Positions 33,821 through 43,188 are shown, counted from the stretch's first letter. The stretch is DNA of 64,000 bases from G963665185 sp049723905 (GCF_049723905.1 NZ_JBJKFD010000001.1:3286001-3350000), one strand, 5' to 3'. A program made the numbers and translations. The notes: generated by a model from the sequence alone, not told the origin.

Positions 33821-34813
33821 TCAATTATTGAGTTTCTTTCTGTTGTTCAAATAATTGATGACCATGATCAGCAGCAGGAACGCGCCCCAGACAAAGTCTA
33901 TGAGGTGGTTGCTGAAGCGCATGATCTGCAAGCCGCTGGACAGAAACATCAGGGCGATGACTGCAATGAGGATGCCCAGAATGGAACCCTTTCCGCCCGA
34001 CGGGTTGGTTCCGCCCAACACCGCGATGAGAACGGCCTGAAGCAGGTAGGAGGAACCGTAATCGGATTTGGCCGCATTGGCCCGGCCCGAAAGGATGATG
34101 CCCGCTATGGAGGCGATGACCCCGGTCATCATGTAGGACAGGAAGATCATCTTGCTCTTTTTAAGGCCCGCATAGACGGCAGCCTTGGGGTTGGTGCCGA
34201 TGAGCGTGAGGTTGATGCCAAAGACCGTCTTGTTCAGTACAAAGGCCACCAGCAGCAGGATAAGAATGAAAATGACCAATGGAAAGGCGATTCCCAGAAC
34301 CTTGCCGTTGCCGATGAAGGCCCAGTAGGAAGGAAAGCCCACAATGGCCGGGCCGCCGGAAATGACCAGGCACAGCCCGGTGAATATCTGGGCCGTGCCC
34401 ATGGTTGCCAGAATGGGCGTTATGCCCAGCTTGGTGATGAAAAATCCGTTGGCCGCTCCGGCGCACAGCCCCACGCACAGGGCCAGGGCCAGCCCGGCGG
34501 CCACGTAGACCAGAAGCACTTCCGGCGGAATATTCTGGCCGCGGGTAAAGTGGGCAAAGAACGATCCCGCCACAATGCCCGAAAGGTTGGCCACGCCGAT
34601 GATGGACAGATCAATGCCTCCGGTGAGCATGGAGATCATCATTGCCAGGGAAAGCAGCCCCAGCTCCGGGAACATGAAGCAGATGGACTCGAAGTTGTAG
34701 TAGCGGAGAAATTTGTCCGGGTTGAGGATGCTCATGGTCGCAAACACCAGAATGGTGATGATGACGAGCTGGAAAAGGTTGTTTTCCCTGTTTATGAAGC
34801 TGCGAATATTCAT
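33821..34813 (-). CDS. Sugar ABC transporter permease 1
   Basis: A 330-residue RbsC/LsrC-type permease with about ten hydrophobic segments. Family signatures: MLTGGIDLSIIGVANLSG near residue 63 and AVLGGTNPSGGKGSILG near 275. It pairs with the second permease at 34823, and both are energised by the ATPase at 35807. The gene lies 9 bp after the second permease. Confidence 0.9.
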   Translation of the reverse strand: MNIRSFINRENNLFQLVIITILVFATMSILNPDKFLRYYNFESICFMFPELGLLSLAMMISMLTGGIDLSIIGVANLSGIVAGSFFAHFTRGQNIPPEVLLVYVAAGLALALCVGLCAGAANGFFITKLGITPILATMGTAQIFTGLCLVISGGPAIVGFPSYWAFIGNGKVLGIAFPLVIFILILLLVAFVLNKTVFGINLTLIGTNPKAAVYAGLKKSKMIFLSYMMTGVIASIAGIILSGRANAAKSDYGSSYLLQAVLIAVLGGTNPSGGKGSILGILIAVIALMFLSSGLQIMRFSNHLIDFVWGAFLLLIMVINYLNNRKKLNN

Positions 34814-34822
34814 GGGACACCC

Positions 34823-35803
34823 TTACATGCTTTTATTTCTGTCTCTGTAGGCCGTTGCCGCCGTCGCCGCCAGGATGATCATGCCGACCACGACCCGCTG
34901 CCAGGTGGTGTCCACATGCATGATGATCAGGCTGTTCTTGACCATGACCAGGGTGAAGACCCCGAGCATGGTTCCCAGAACCGACCCCTTGCCTCCGAAT
35001 ATGCTGGCTCCGCCCAGCACCACGGCGGCGATGACGTCCAGTTCCAGCCCCCCGAAGTCGCGCGGGTTGGCCAGCCAGATCATGGAGCTGTGCAGCAGCC
35101 CGGCGAATCCGGCCAGGGCGCCTGCCAGCCCGTATACGAAAAACGTGGTCTTGCGCAGGCTGAACCCGATGCGCTGTGCGGAAACCTGGTCGCCGCCCAT
35201 GGCGTATACGCTGCGTCCCATCAGGGTGTAGCGCAGGATGAGGTGCACCATCAGGGCCAGTCCTATGTACACCAGAATCATGGCCGTGAGCCCGTAGTGG
35301 GTGCCGTCGGGCGTGGTGAACCCCCACAGCTCCGTGGTGGCGAAGTTGATGAGCACCTTGGGCATCTTGTTGATGTTGATCATGCTGGTGCCCACGCCGC
35401 CCAGCAAAAGGCCGCGCACCAGGCTTGCCGTGCCCAGGGTGACGATAAGCGGGATGATCTTGAAACGGTATACGAAGAAGCCGTTCATGAAGCCAAGGCA
35501 CATGCCCATGGCGGTTGCCATCAGGAAGGGGATGAAGATTCCCTGGCTTCCGGTGGCGACCATGTATTTGACCGTGAGGTACATGGCTGCCACGGCAAAG
35601 GCCGGGAACGATACGTCGATGCCGCCGGAGATGAGCACGAGCAGCACGCCCAGGGCCATGATGCCCATGACCACGTTGCTCTGCAGCAGGCTGAACATGT
35701 TCTGGAACTGCCAGAAGGCCGGGTTGATGAGGCCGATGATGCCCATGGCGACCACCAGGACGATGCCGACGACCATTTCCGCTTTATGATGCTGCATGAC
35801 CAT
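34823..35803 (-). CDS. Sugar ABC transporter permease 2
   Basis: A 326-residue RbsC-like permease: VLISGGIDVSFPAFAVAAM near residue 58 and VVLGGASIFGGKGSVLGT near 268 are the family landmarks. Two different permeases beside one double ATPase and one binding protein is the Lsr-like arrangement, but LsrF/G/K are absent and DeoC is present, so a sugar rather than AI-2 is favoured. The start at 35803 is 3 bp past the ATPase stop; M3 is an alternative. Confidence 0.9.
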   Translation of the reverse strand: MVMQHHKAEMVVGIVLVVAMGIIGLINPAFWQFQNMFSLLQSNVVMGIMALGVLLVLISGGIDVSFPAFAVAAMYLTVKYMVATGSQGIFIPFLMATAMGMCLGFMNGFFVYRFKIIPLIVTLGTASLVRGLLLGGVGTSMININKMPKVLINFATTELWGFTTPDGTHYGLTAMILVYIGLALMVHLILRYTLMGRSVYAMGGDQVSAQRIGFSLRKTTFFVYGLAGALAGFAGLLHSSMIWLANPRDFGGLELDVIAAVVLGGASIFGGKGSVLGTMLGVFTLVMVKNSLIIMHVDTTWQRVVVGMIILAATAATAYRDRNKSM

Positions 35804-35806
35804 TTT

Positions 35807-37300
35807 TCAGTCCAAATTTTTCAGGAGTTCGTTGATCTTGTCTTCGTCCGCTTCCAGAGCTGCGATATCGCGCACAAACCGCCCCCGGTGGATGATCAGG
35901 ATACGGTTGCAGTTCTGAATAAGCTCGGGGACATCGTCGGAAATCATCAGCACGCTCAGGCCGTTCTGCTCGGCCAGGGTGCGGACCATGGCATGGATTT
36001 CCGCCTTGGAGCCCACATCCACGCCCACGGTGGGGCCGTTGAGGATGAGCACCTTGGCATCGGTAAGCAGCCATCTGCCCAGGACGACGCGCTGCTGGTT
36101 GCCGCCGGACAGGGAATTGACCGGATTGTTCCCGGACGGGGTGGCGATCTTGAGGTTGTGAATCAGGTCTTCTGTAAGCCGCGAACCCTTGTTGCGGTCC
36201 ACCACTCCGAAGAGCCCGGCAATGCGGTCGTAGGCGGCGGCAAGCAGGTTGCGGTTGATGGACTGGGTGGCGAAAAGGCCTTCGGAAAGGCGGTCTTCCG
36301 GCACATAGGCAATGCCGTTGTCGATGGCGGAGCGCACGGAATCCAGAACCACGGTCTGGCCGTCCACCCGGATTTCCCCGGTATGCTCGGCCATGCCGAA
36401 CAGCGCCTTTGCCATGGGGGTTCTGCCCGAACCGAGCAGCCCGGTAACCCCGACTATCTCGCCCTTGCGCAGGGTCAGGTCCAGGCCGTCGCATTCACCG
36501 GGAATGGTCAGGCCGCTTACTTGCAAGCGCGGCGTTTCATCTTCGGACGGGGTAAAGACGTACTGGCTGGCCTGGATTTCCTGGCCGGTCATGGCCGTGG
36601 TGATGGCGGCTTCGGTAAAGTCCGAGGTGGAACCTTCGTCCACCTTGGAGCCGTTGCGGATGATGGTCAGCCGTTCGCTGATTTCCAGCATCTCGCGCAT
36701 CTTGTGGCTGACGAAAAGTATGGAAATTCCCTGTTTCTGGATGTTGCGGACGATCTCGAAGAGGTTGTTGACCTCTTTGCCGGTAAGGGCCGTGGTGGGC
36801 TCGTCCATGATGATCAGCCTGGCGTCGAACATCAGGGCCTTGGCAATGGCCACCAGCTGTTTGCCGGAAACCGGCAGGTCGTCCACCAGATCGCGGAGGT
36901 TCAGGTCTATGTGCAGCCTGTCCAGCGCTTCACCGGCTATTTCATAGGTCTTGCGCCAGTTCACGAATTTCTTTTTGTCGTGCAGCTGGGCGTTCAGGGC
37001 CAGGTTTTCCGCCACGGTCAGGTTCCCGAACAGGGAAAAGTCCTGGTAGATGACCTGTATGCCCTTGCTCAGGGACTGGATGGGCGTGAGCTTGTGGAAG
37101 GATTCTCCGTCTATGGAGATGGTGCCCGAATCCGGGGTGTAGACTCCGGAGATGACCTTGATAAGCGTTGACTTGCCGGAGCCGTTCTCTCCCGCCAGGC
37201 AGTGGATTTCACCCGGCTGGATGGAAAGGGACATGTCGTTCAGGGCATGCACCCCGCTGAACGACTTGTGGATGTTCTTCAGTCCCAGAAATTCTGTCAT
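35807..37300 (-). CDS. Sugar ABC transporter double ATPase (RbsA-like)
   Basis: A 497-residue tandem ATPase. The first domain has a full Walker A GENGSGKST near residue 38 and DEPTTALTGKE; its signature VSGKQLV is degenerate at LSGGQ. The second has the altered P-loop GLLGSGRTPMAKA typical of RbsA C-terminal domains, the signature LSGGNQQ and GPTVGVDVGSK. It powers import through the two downstream permeases. Confidence 0.92.
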   Translation of the reverse strand: MTEFLGLKNIHKSFSGVHALNDMSLSIQPGEIHCLAGENGSGKSTLIKVISGVYTPDSGTISIDGESFHKLTPIQSLSKGIQVIYQDFSLFGNLTVAENLALNAQLHDKKKFVNWRKTYEIAGEALDRLHIDLNLRDLVDDLPVSGKQLVAIAKALMFDARLIIMDEPTTALTGKEVNNLFEIVRNIQKQGISILFVSHKMREMLEISERLTIIRNGSKVDEGSTSDFTEAAITTAMTGQEIQASQYVFTPSEDETPRLQVSGLTIPGECDGLDLTLRKGEIVGVTGLLGSGRTPMAKALFGMAEHTGEIRVDGQTVVLDSVRSAIDNGIAYVPEDRLSEGLFATQSINRNLLAAAYDRIAGLFGVVDRNKGSRLTEDLIHNLKIATPSGNNPVNSLSGGNQQRVVLGRWLLTDAKVLILNGPTVGVDVGSKAEIHAMVRTLAEQNGLSVLMISDDVPELIQNCNRILIIHRGRFVRDIAALEADEDKINELLKNLD

Positions 37301-37332
37301 GCTGCACCCGAAATAGTAAACATTGAACGGAG

Positions 37333-37352
37333 AGGGGCGCGGATGCGCCCCT
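37333..37352 (-). other. Hairpin between binding-protein and ATPase genes
   Basis: AGGGGCGC-GGAT-GCGCCCCT, a perfect 8-bp stem without T-run, 18 bp past the binding-protein stop. It probably protects the upstream message so the binding protein is made in excess. Confidence 0.6.
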
Positions 37353-37370
37353 CGTCTAAGTTCCTGAGAA

Positions 37371-38420
37371 CTAGAAGTTGTACTTGTCCATGTTTTCCTT
37401 GGTTACGCCCACCCAACCGGCGCCGTACAGGAGGTTCGGCTTGTTCTTCACCGGGGTGATGAGGTCTGTGTAACCGGGCAGTCCGAGGTTCAGGCCGGCC
37501 TTTACCTCGTTCTTCTTGCCGTTCAGGACCATGACGGCCAGTTCGTTCATGGCGTATCCGGCCACGGCGGGATCCCAGAACTGGATGTACTGGATGTCGC
37601 CGTTTTTCAGGTATTCGCCAGCCACGGAAACCAGGCCCGTACCGGCAAAGAACAGCTTGCCCTTCAGGTTGCGTTCGGCAATCAGACGACCGGCACCTGC
37701 CGAAGTGGGCATGGGACCACCCACAATACCCTTGAGGTCGGGGTAGGTTGCCAGAACCTCTTTGAGCTTGTTGTAGTCGGTGTTGGCGTCGTCATAGGTT
37801 TCCAGACGGCTGGTCACCAGCTCCATCTTGGGGAAATGCTTCTTTTGGTAGTCGATGGCGCCGTCGATCCATTCGTTCTGGGACTTGGATGTGAGGCTGC
37901 CCACAGTGCCGACGTACTTGCCGGTGCCGCCCATGTACTCGCCCAGCACCTTCATCAGGTTGGCGCCGTATGCGAAGTTGTCGAAGGCTTCCAGAACGTA
38001 GTCCACGTTCTGGATGTTGGAAGCTTCGTGGGCAATGACCAGAATGCCGCGGTCACGCGCTTTTTTCAGTACCGGTTCCACGGCTTCCACGGAAAAGGGA
38101 ACCACGCAGATGGCGTCCACGCCCTGGGCAATCAGGTTTTCGATGATCTGTACCTGGGCAGCGGCATCGGTCTGGCTGGGGCCCACCATCCAGGTATCCT
38201 GGCCGGTGTCCTTGCCGAACTGCTCCACGCCGTCGCGCATGCGGTCGAACCAGGCAATGCCGTCAACCTTGACGACCGTGGCAATGGAGTATTTCTTGCC
38301 TGTGCTTTTGGTATCCAGATCCTTGCGAACCTTGGAAATGTCCACCGGTCCGTTGGAACCGGCAAAAGCCACTGTCGAGACCAGAAAAGTCATGATCAGC
38401 GCCAAACAGAACTTTTTCAT
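37371..38420 (-). CDS. Sugar ABC transporter periplasmic binding protein
   Basis: A 349-residue periplasmic binding protein of the RbsB/LsrB class. Signal peptide MKKFCLALIMTFLVSTVAFA, then KKYSIATVVKVDGIAWFDRM, the first ligand strand, and VDAICVVPFSVEAVEPVLKKA. The spacing to LETYDDANTDYNKL and GGPMPTSAGAG resembles LsrB/RhaS-type proteins. GGAG precedes the ATG at 38420. Ligand: deoxyribose or a related pentose by context. Confidence 0.88.
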   Translation of the reverse strand: MKKFCLALIMTFLVSTVAFAGSNGPVDISKVRKDLDTKSTGKKYSIATVVKVDGIAWFDRMRDGVEQFGKDTGQDTWMVGPSQTDAAAQVQIIENLIAQGVDAICVVPFSVEAVEPVLKKARDRGILVIAHEASNIQNVDYVLEAFDNFAYGANLMKVLGEYMGGTGKYVGTVGSLTSKSQNEWIDGAIDYQKKHFPKMELVTSRLETYDDANTDYNKLKEVLATYPDLKGIVGGPMPTSAGAGRLIAERNLKGKLFFAGTGLVSVAGEYLKNGDIQYIQFWDPAVAGYAMNELAVMVLNGKKNEVKAGLNLGLPGYTDLITPVKNKPNLLYGAGWVGVTKENMDKYNF

Positions 38421-38540
38421 CCCAATCTCCCATACTTGGCTAAGTTTTTGTAAATATCGCATTCGCACGGTGCGAAGTGCCGGACATTCTTACTACGCGT
38501 GGTTGTGGGGCTTTGGAAAAGCTCCCGATACGGGCAAGTG

Positions 38541-39221
38541 TTAGTAGGACGCCGTGCTTGTTTCGCCCTTGACGATGGCGATGCCGGAGCTTGCGCCCAA
38601 GCGGTCGGCACCGGCGTCGATCATGGCCTTGGCGTCCTCGTACGAGCGGATGCCGCCGGAAGCCTTGACCTGCATATCCTGTCCCACGGTTTTGCGCATC
38701 AGCCGGACGTCTTCCACGGTTGCGCCGCCGTGGCCGAATCCGGTGGAGGTCTTGACAAAGTCCGCCCCGGCTTTCTTGCTCAGGCGGCAGGCCAGAACCT
38801 TTTCCTCGTCCGTGAGCAGGCCGGTTTCGATGATGACCTTGAGCAAGGCCTTGCCGCAGGCCTTTTTGACCTCGCGGATGTCGTTTTCAACGTATTCCTC
38901 GTTGCCGTCCTTGAGCGCGCCGATCTGGATGACCATATCGATTTCATCCGCGCCGTCTTCCACTGCGAACTGGGTTTCCGCGACCTTGGCCCGGGTGCTT
39001 GCGGCACCGAGAGGAAAGCCGATGACGCAGCAGGTCTTGACGCCGCTTCCGGCCAGGGCTTCGGTAGCCAGGCGGGCAAAGGACGAGTTGACGCACACGG
39101 AGCAGAATTTGTACTCGCGGGCTTCGGCGCACAGCTTGAGAACCGCCTCGCGGCTGGCTTCGGGCTTGAGCAAGGTATGGTCGATATATGAGGCCAGAGA
39201 TGCTGATTCGTGATCTGACAT
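38541..39221 (-). CDS. deoC: Deoxyribose-phosphate aldolase
   Basis: DeoC cleaves 2-deoxyribose-5-phosphate into glyceraldehyde-3-phosphate and acetaldehyde. The 226-residue TIM-barrel has the Schiff-base lysine in DFVKTSTGFG near residue 157, the relay aspartate in DEIDMVIQIG near 94, the second lysine in VKASGGIR near 187, and a C-terminal tyrosine (STASY) like the functional one in E. coli DeoC. It leads the minus-strand sugar operon; its upstream region carries a TGTTA...TAACA operator for the divergent DeoR protein. Confidence 0.95.
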   Translation of the reverse strand: MSDHESASLASYIDHTLLKPEASREAVLKLCAEAREYKFCSVCVNSSFARLATEALAGSGVKTCCVIGFPLGAASTRAKVAETQFAVEDGADEIDMVIQIGALKDGNEEYVENDIREVKKACGKALLKVIIETGLLTDEEKVLACRLSKKAGADFVKTSTGFGHGGATVEDVRLMRKTVGQDMQVKASGGIRSYEDAKAMIDAGADRLGASSGIAIVKGETSTASY

Positions 39222-39258
39222 GACACCCTCTTTTTTTGGTGTAAAAGTAACTTCTTAG

Positions 39259-39274
39259 TGTTAATATCGTAACA
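39259..39274. promoter_or_regulatory. Candidate DeoR operator 1 (deoC side)
   Basis: TGTTAATATCGTAACA: 5-bp arms TGTTA/TAACA around six bases, 37 bp upstream of the deoC start. The arms match those of operator 2 at 39512. Confidence 0.6.
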
Positions 39275-39511
39275 TTTAGGCTAGGTCAACCAGTGGCCGA
39301 CTTTAATGTAGGTTCTCTGTGAACTTTGTTACATGGCTGTGAAAGATGGCATCCGCCGTGGGTTTCCTGGCAGCCGGGCAGGAGATGGACAGCCTGTTGT
39401 GGCTGCTTCCAATTAGAATAATAGGGAAAAATATTTAATGGGAGCGCACGGTCCGGCAGGCTCTCCCTTCCTCTTGGCCGGGAGGGCTTGTCAATGTTGA
39501 CCAGATGTGCA

Positions 39512-39531
39512 AATGTTAGAAACCTAACATT
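39512..39531. promoter_or_regulatory. Candidate DeoR operator 2 (deoR side)
   Basis: Perfect palindrome AATGTTAG-AAAC-CTAACATT, ending 13 bp before the deoR ATG. With the site at 39259 it could support a repression loop across the 323-bp divergent gap, which shows no gene. Confidence 0.7.
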
Positions 39532-39544
39532 GTTTGAGGTGGTG

Positions 39545-40321
39545 ATGTTCGAACGCAGAAAAAAACGGCTGGATACGATAAGGACGCTGCTGGAGCGGCA
39601 GGGTACCATTCATCTGAAGAGCGCGGCGGAAACGCTCGGGGTCTCGGATATGACCATTCGTCGGGATATTGCGGCTTCCAAGGCGGAACTGGCCTATCTT
39701 GGCGGGTACATCATTTCCGGCAAGAGCCTGCCGGGCACGCCCGAGTACAAGATGAATACCGAGGAGGACCGCAACACGCGCAACAAGGAAAGGGTGGGAC
39801 GCATTGCCGCCTCCATGGTGGAGCAGGGCGATACCATCTTTGTGGACTGCGGCACGACCACGCCGCATATCATCTCCGCCCTGCCGGAAGATCTGTCCAT
39901 CACAGTGGTTTGCCACGCCCTGAATATCGCCAATCTGGCGTCCCGGTTGCCCAAGGCGAACCTTATCCTGCTGGGCGGGGTCTACTATTCCGGGACCATG
40001 GTTTTCAAAAGCGACCCCGGCCTGACCATGCTGGAGCAGGTGGCTATCAGCAAAGCGTTTATCTCGGTCGGCGGCATCCATGCGGAACGTGGGCTGACCT
40101 GCTCCCATTTTTACGAAGTGGATATAAAACAGTCTGTTATGCGTGGTGCTGTTCAACGATATATGATCGCCGATTCCAGCAAATTTTCCCTGGTCAAACC
40201 AGCCTGCTTCGGGCAACTTTCCGAAGCGGAAACAATAATTACAAACCCTGATATCCCCGACGACTACCGCGCTATTTTGGATGAAATCCCGCTGAACGTG
40301 ATGACTTCTCCGAAAAAATAG
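39545..40321 (+). CDS. DeoR-family repressor
   Basis: A 258-residue DeoR-type regulator: N-terminal helix-turn-helix KRLDTIRTLLERQG...LKSAAETLGVSDMTIRRDI and a C-terminal sugar-phosphate sensor with the phosphate loop FVDCGTTTPHI near residue 98 and SVGGIHAERGLT near 175. Divergent from deoC and the sugar operon, it probably represses them until a phosphorylated sugar accumulates. The start at 39545 has GAGGTGG upstream; the operator at 39512 overlaps its leader, consistent with autoregulation. Confidence 0.88.
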   Translation: MFERRKKRLDTIRTLLERQGTIHLKSAAETLGVSDMTIRRDIAASKAELAYLGGYIISGKSLPGTPEYKMNTEEDRNTRNKERVGRIAASMVEQGDTIFVDCGTTTPHIISALPEDLSITVVCHALNIANLASRLPKANLILLGGVYYSGTMVFKSDPGLTMLEQVAISKAFISVGGIHAERGLTCSHFYEVDIKQSVMRGAVQRYMIADSSKFSLVKPACFGQLSEAETIITNPDIPDDYRAILDEIPLNVMTSPKK

Positions 40322-40528
40322 CCTTTACGCCCCAGGTGGGCACAAGGGGGCGCGCAGGGCGCCGGTCTCACTCCCGGTGCGTTATCTCCGTGCCGGGGCG
40401 CTCTGCTGTTGTCGGCCGAAGGTTTGTTCAATTCTTCAGTTCGTTCTGTCCGGTCATCCCCGCACTCGTCGTTCGAGCCTGTTTCCCTTGTTTCGTCTGG
40501 TCAGCTTGGTCTGGCCAACGCAGTCTGG

Positions 40529-41434
40529 TCACTCCAGTCTGGTCAGTCCGGCCTGGAGTGCTTCCTGCCGGGCCTGGGTTACCTCTTTCTTTGTCACGTT
40601 GCGGGCCAGCGCCGGGTGGTTCATGGCGTTCCCGCAGGGGTGATACTGCCCCATGATGTTGACGTAGGTATCGGTTGAAAGGCCTGCCAGAAAACGCATC
40701 CAGGGCCGGGTTCCGGCAATTTCTCCGGGCATGACCAGATGGCGGACGAGAAGTCCCCTTTGGGCCATGTTCCGGTCGTCCAGTTGCAGGTCTCCCACCT
40801 GGGAGTGCATGTCGCGCACGGCCTTGCGCGCCACATCGGGGTAATTCTCGGCCAAGGTGTAGACACGGGCCGCTTCCGGGTCGTGAAATTTAAGGTCCGG
40901 CAGGTAGATGTCCACAATGTCGCGGAGCAGCTCGATGGTTTCCGGGCTGTCGTAGCTTCCCGTGTTGTAGACCAGGGGGATGCGCAGGCCGCTGTCCGCC
41001 GCAATGACCAGGGCTTCGATGATCTGCGGAACAACATGGGTGGGGGTGACGAAGTTGATGTTGGCCGCGCCCCGGCGTTGGAGCTTGACCATTATTCCGG
41101 CCAGGGTGTCGGCGCTTACCTCGGTGCCTCGATAGTTGCATTTATGGCCGTGCGAAATCCTCCAGTTTTGGCAGAACTCGCAGGCCAGGGAGCACTGCAT
41201 GAAGAATATGGTCCCCGATCCGCCGGGCCCGACCAGTGGGGTCTCCTCGCCAAAGTGCAGCTCGTAGCCACTTACCCGGGCGTACCGCCCGGTACGGCAG
41301 ACCCCTGTGTTGTCCATGAGTCTGTCGACCCGGCATTGTCTGGGGCAGAGTTGGCAGTCCTGAAGTTCGCGCAGCGCCTGGGCCGCTCTTTTCTTCAGTT
41401 CTCCTCTCTGATGCAACCGGAGGTAGGATGGCAT
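40529..41434 (-). CDS. Radical SAM protein, PFL-activating-enzyme-like
   Basis: A 301-residue radical SAM protein of the group annotated as pyruvate formate-lyase activase-related. The cluster motif CSLACEFCQNW lies near residue 79; an N-terminal pair of cysteine motifs CQLCPRQC and CRTG may bind a further cluster. Other landmarks: VTPTHVVPQIIEAL, YNTGSYDSPETIELL, MGQYHPCGNAM. The physiological substrate of this group is not established, and no glycyl-radical enzyme is adjacent. GGGAGAA precedes the ATG at 41434; a much longer reading frame upstream lacks homology and ribosome site. Confidence 0.8.
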   Translation of the reverse strand: MPSYLRLHQRGELKKRAAQALRELQDCQLCPRQCRVDRLMDNTGVCRTGRYARVSGYELHFGEETPLVGPGGSGTIFFMQCSLACEFCQNWRISHGHKCNYRGTEVSADTLAGIMVKLQRRGAANINFVTPTHVVPQIIEALVIAADSGLRIPLVYNTGSYDSPETIELLRDIVDIYLPDLKFHDPEAARVYTLAENYPDVARKAVRDMHSQVGDLQLDDRNMAQRGLLVRHLVMPGEIAGTRPWMRFLAGLSTDTYVNIMGQYHPCGNAMNHPALARNVTKKEVTQARQEALQAGLTRLE

Positions 41435-41674
41435 TATCGGCTTTCTCCCTTTGGGGAACAGTGGGTGTGTTGTTCTGTATCCCTTGTACAGCATAGGGGC
41501 TGTGGAGACAAAAATCTTTTTGTCTTTGGGGCGTGCCCGATGAGAGCGTGGGCAGCCCCCGGCGGGCGCGGGCGCAGGCCCTCTTATGCCCCTGTGTTGC
41601 AATGATTTCGGGGGGATGTGAAATGGCGTGGTGCTGTGGTCGCTGCTTTTTTTGATGCATTGCCACAACGACAT

Positions 41675-41690
41675 GTGCACGGCTGCAACA
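41675..41690. promoter_or_regulatory. Candidate activator site 1, TRAP operon
   Basis: GTGCACGGCTGCAACA: TGCA-N4-TGCA frame shared with the sites at 41750, 57720, 59709 and 59793. It lies 75 bp (about seven helical turns) from the next site. Confidence 0.55.
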
Positions 41691-41749
41691 GCTGGGAAGG
41701 GGGGTGAGGGACCCCGAGAGGCGGAAAAGCGGAAAAGGGGCAAAGAAGT

Positions 41750-41765
41750 GTTGCAGCGGTGCAAC
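41750..41765. promoter_or_regulatory. Candidate activator site 2, TRAP operon
   Basis: GTTGCA-GCGG-TGCAAC, a perfect palindrome about 95 bp upstream of the sigma54 -24 element. Confidence 0.65.
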
Positions 41766-41860
41766 TTTTTGGGATGATTGGAAGTGTTGTTCGGAGTGGG
41801 GTTGTCCGTTACATTGCGCTTTTTTTCCCAAGGTTCCCGAGCTGCAAGGTTTTTAAAAAA

Positions 41861-41876
41861 TGGCATTTATATTGCT
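41861..41876 (+). promoter_or_regulatory. Sigma54 promoter of dctPQM
   Basis: TGGCATTTATATTGCT: GG (-24) and GC (-12) separated by exactly ten bases, close to TGGCAC-N5-TTGCW. Confidence 0.75.
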
Positions 41877-42173
41877 TACTGCGAGACGTCGGTTTTTGGG
41901 TAAAATCGGCGTGATACTTTTTTCCCAAGCATTAAATTTTTTGAAAGAACCAAATCAGTCGATAAAGGGCGTTGTTGTGATGTTGGCGCATCGTGTGAGG
42001 TAGAGGACAATCTTGGCGGATGTCCGATATGTTTCCACATCCTTCTGCTCCTGTCGAAAATATAAATGTGTGATGCGGTCGCAAGCAGCTGGCAATACGG
42101 CTGGCGGCCCTACGTATGGTCTACGGACCGGGACTTTGTTTACACTCAAATCATTTTTACCTGGAGCACCAAG

Positions 42174-43175
42174 ATGAAGAGAGCAATTGTTCTGCTTGCT
42201 GTTGCAACATTTCTGCTGGGTTCGGTTACAGCATTTGCACAGGGCTACAAAAAAACAATGATCATGGCTGCAACAGCCAACCCCACGGGCAGCCTCCATG
42301 CCGTGGCTTTGGAAAAGTTCAAGGAAATCATCGAAAAGGAATCCGGCGACGACGTCCACGTGAATCTTTTTCTTGGCGGCTCCATGGGCAGCGAACAGGC
42401 CAATGTGAAGCAGCTGCGTGACGGCGAAATCCACGTAGCGGTTCTGGCAGATGGCAACCTGACTCCGTTTGCTCCGGCGGCAACCATCACCATTCTGCCT
42501 TATCTTTTCCCCAAACTCGAAGATGCATACACCCTGCTGGGCAACAAGAAGTTCGTAAGCGAACTGGGTGACGACGTGGCCAAGCAGAGCCAGACCCGTC
42601 CCCTGGGGTGGCTCATCGGCGGCTACCGCGTGCTGACCAACTCCAAGAAAAGCATCACCAAGATGGAAGACCTGCAGGGGCTGAAGATTCGCGTTCCCAA
42701 GGTCCGCATCCAGCTCGATTCCTTCCGCTCCTGGGGCGTTGAACCCCATCCCCTGGCCTGGTCCGAGACCTTCAACGCTCTGCAGCAGGGTGTTGCCGAC
42801 GGTCAGGAAAACCCCCACTCCATCAACCAGGACCAGAAGTTCTGGGAAGTGCAGAAGTACATCACCGACCTGCACTACATGCTTTGGGTTGGTCCTTTGC
42901 TGGTTTCCGACACCTGGTACCAGCGTCTGCCCAAAAACACCCAGGAACTGGTGCAGAAGGCCGCTACGGAAGCCTGCCAGTACGAGTGGAACTGGGTTGC
43001 CGCACAGGACAAGAAGGCCCTGGAAAACTGCCTGAAGCACGGCATGGTCTTCGAGCAGCTGACCGACGAAGACGCGTGGATGGAAAAGGCCCGCGCTCTG
43101 TGGCCGCAATACTATGACGCCGTGGGCGGCAAGGCGAAGATCGAGCAGGCCCTGGCAATCATGGGCCAGAAATAG
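42174..43175 (+). CDS. dctP: TRAP transporter solute-binding protein DctP
   Basis: Periplasmic receptor of a TRAP importer. The 333-residue protein has a signal peptide (cleavage after AFA near residue 22), the DctP strand KKTMIMAATANPTGSLHA, and GLKIRVPKVRIQLDSFRSWG containing the conserved carboxylate-binding arginine (KIRVP). ALQQGVADGQENPHS is the usual hinge region. The ligand is therefore a small carboxylate (or sulfonate); nothing narrows it further. GGAG precedes the ATG at 42174. Transcription is probably sigma54-dependent from 41861. Confidence 0.92.
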   Translation: MKRAIVLLAVATFLLGSVTAFAQGYKKTMIMAATANPTGSLHAVALEKFKEIIEKESGDDVHVNLFLGGSMGSEQANVKQLRDGEIHVAVLADGNLTPFAPAATITILPYLFPKLEDAYTLLGNKKFVSELGDDVAKQSQTRPLGWLIGGYRVLTNSKKSITKMEDLQGLKIRVPKVRIQLDSFRSWGVEPHPLAWSETFNALQQGVADGQENPHSINQDQKFWEVQKYITDLHYMLWVGPLLVSDTWYQRLPKNTQELVQKAATEACQYEWNWVAAQDKKALENCLKHGMVFEQLTDEDAWMEKARALWPQYYDAVGGKAKIEQALAIMGQK

Positions 43176-43188
43176 ACTTTATCGCACA

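Larger units (their letters stand above)
41435..42173. other. Long regulatory region before the TRAP operon
   Basis: 739 bp without a convincing gene between divergent transcripts. It holds two copies of the TGCA-N4-TGCA motif, a sigma54 promoter and a ~285-nt leader to dctP. GC-rich inverted repeats near 41545-41580 (CCCCCGGCGGGCGCGGGC) are also present. Confidence 0.6.

Noticed and set aside
33797..37171. A 1124-codon open frame on the plus strand
   Set aside because: It is antisense to four well-supported ABC transporter and mutarotase genes and is low-complexity in translation (Gly, His, Asp, Gln rich), as expected opposite GC-rich coding DNA.
33821..38420. AI-2 (Lsr) importer as identity of the ABC system
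   Set aside because: The layout is Lsr-like, but LsrF, LsrG, LsrK and LsrR are absent and DeoC, a mutarotase and a DeoR repressor are present.
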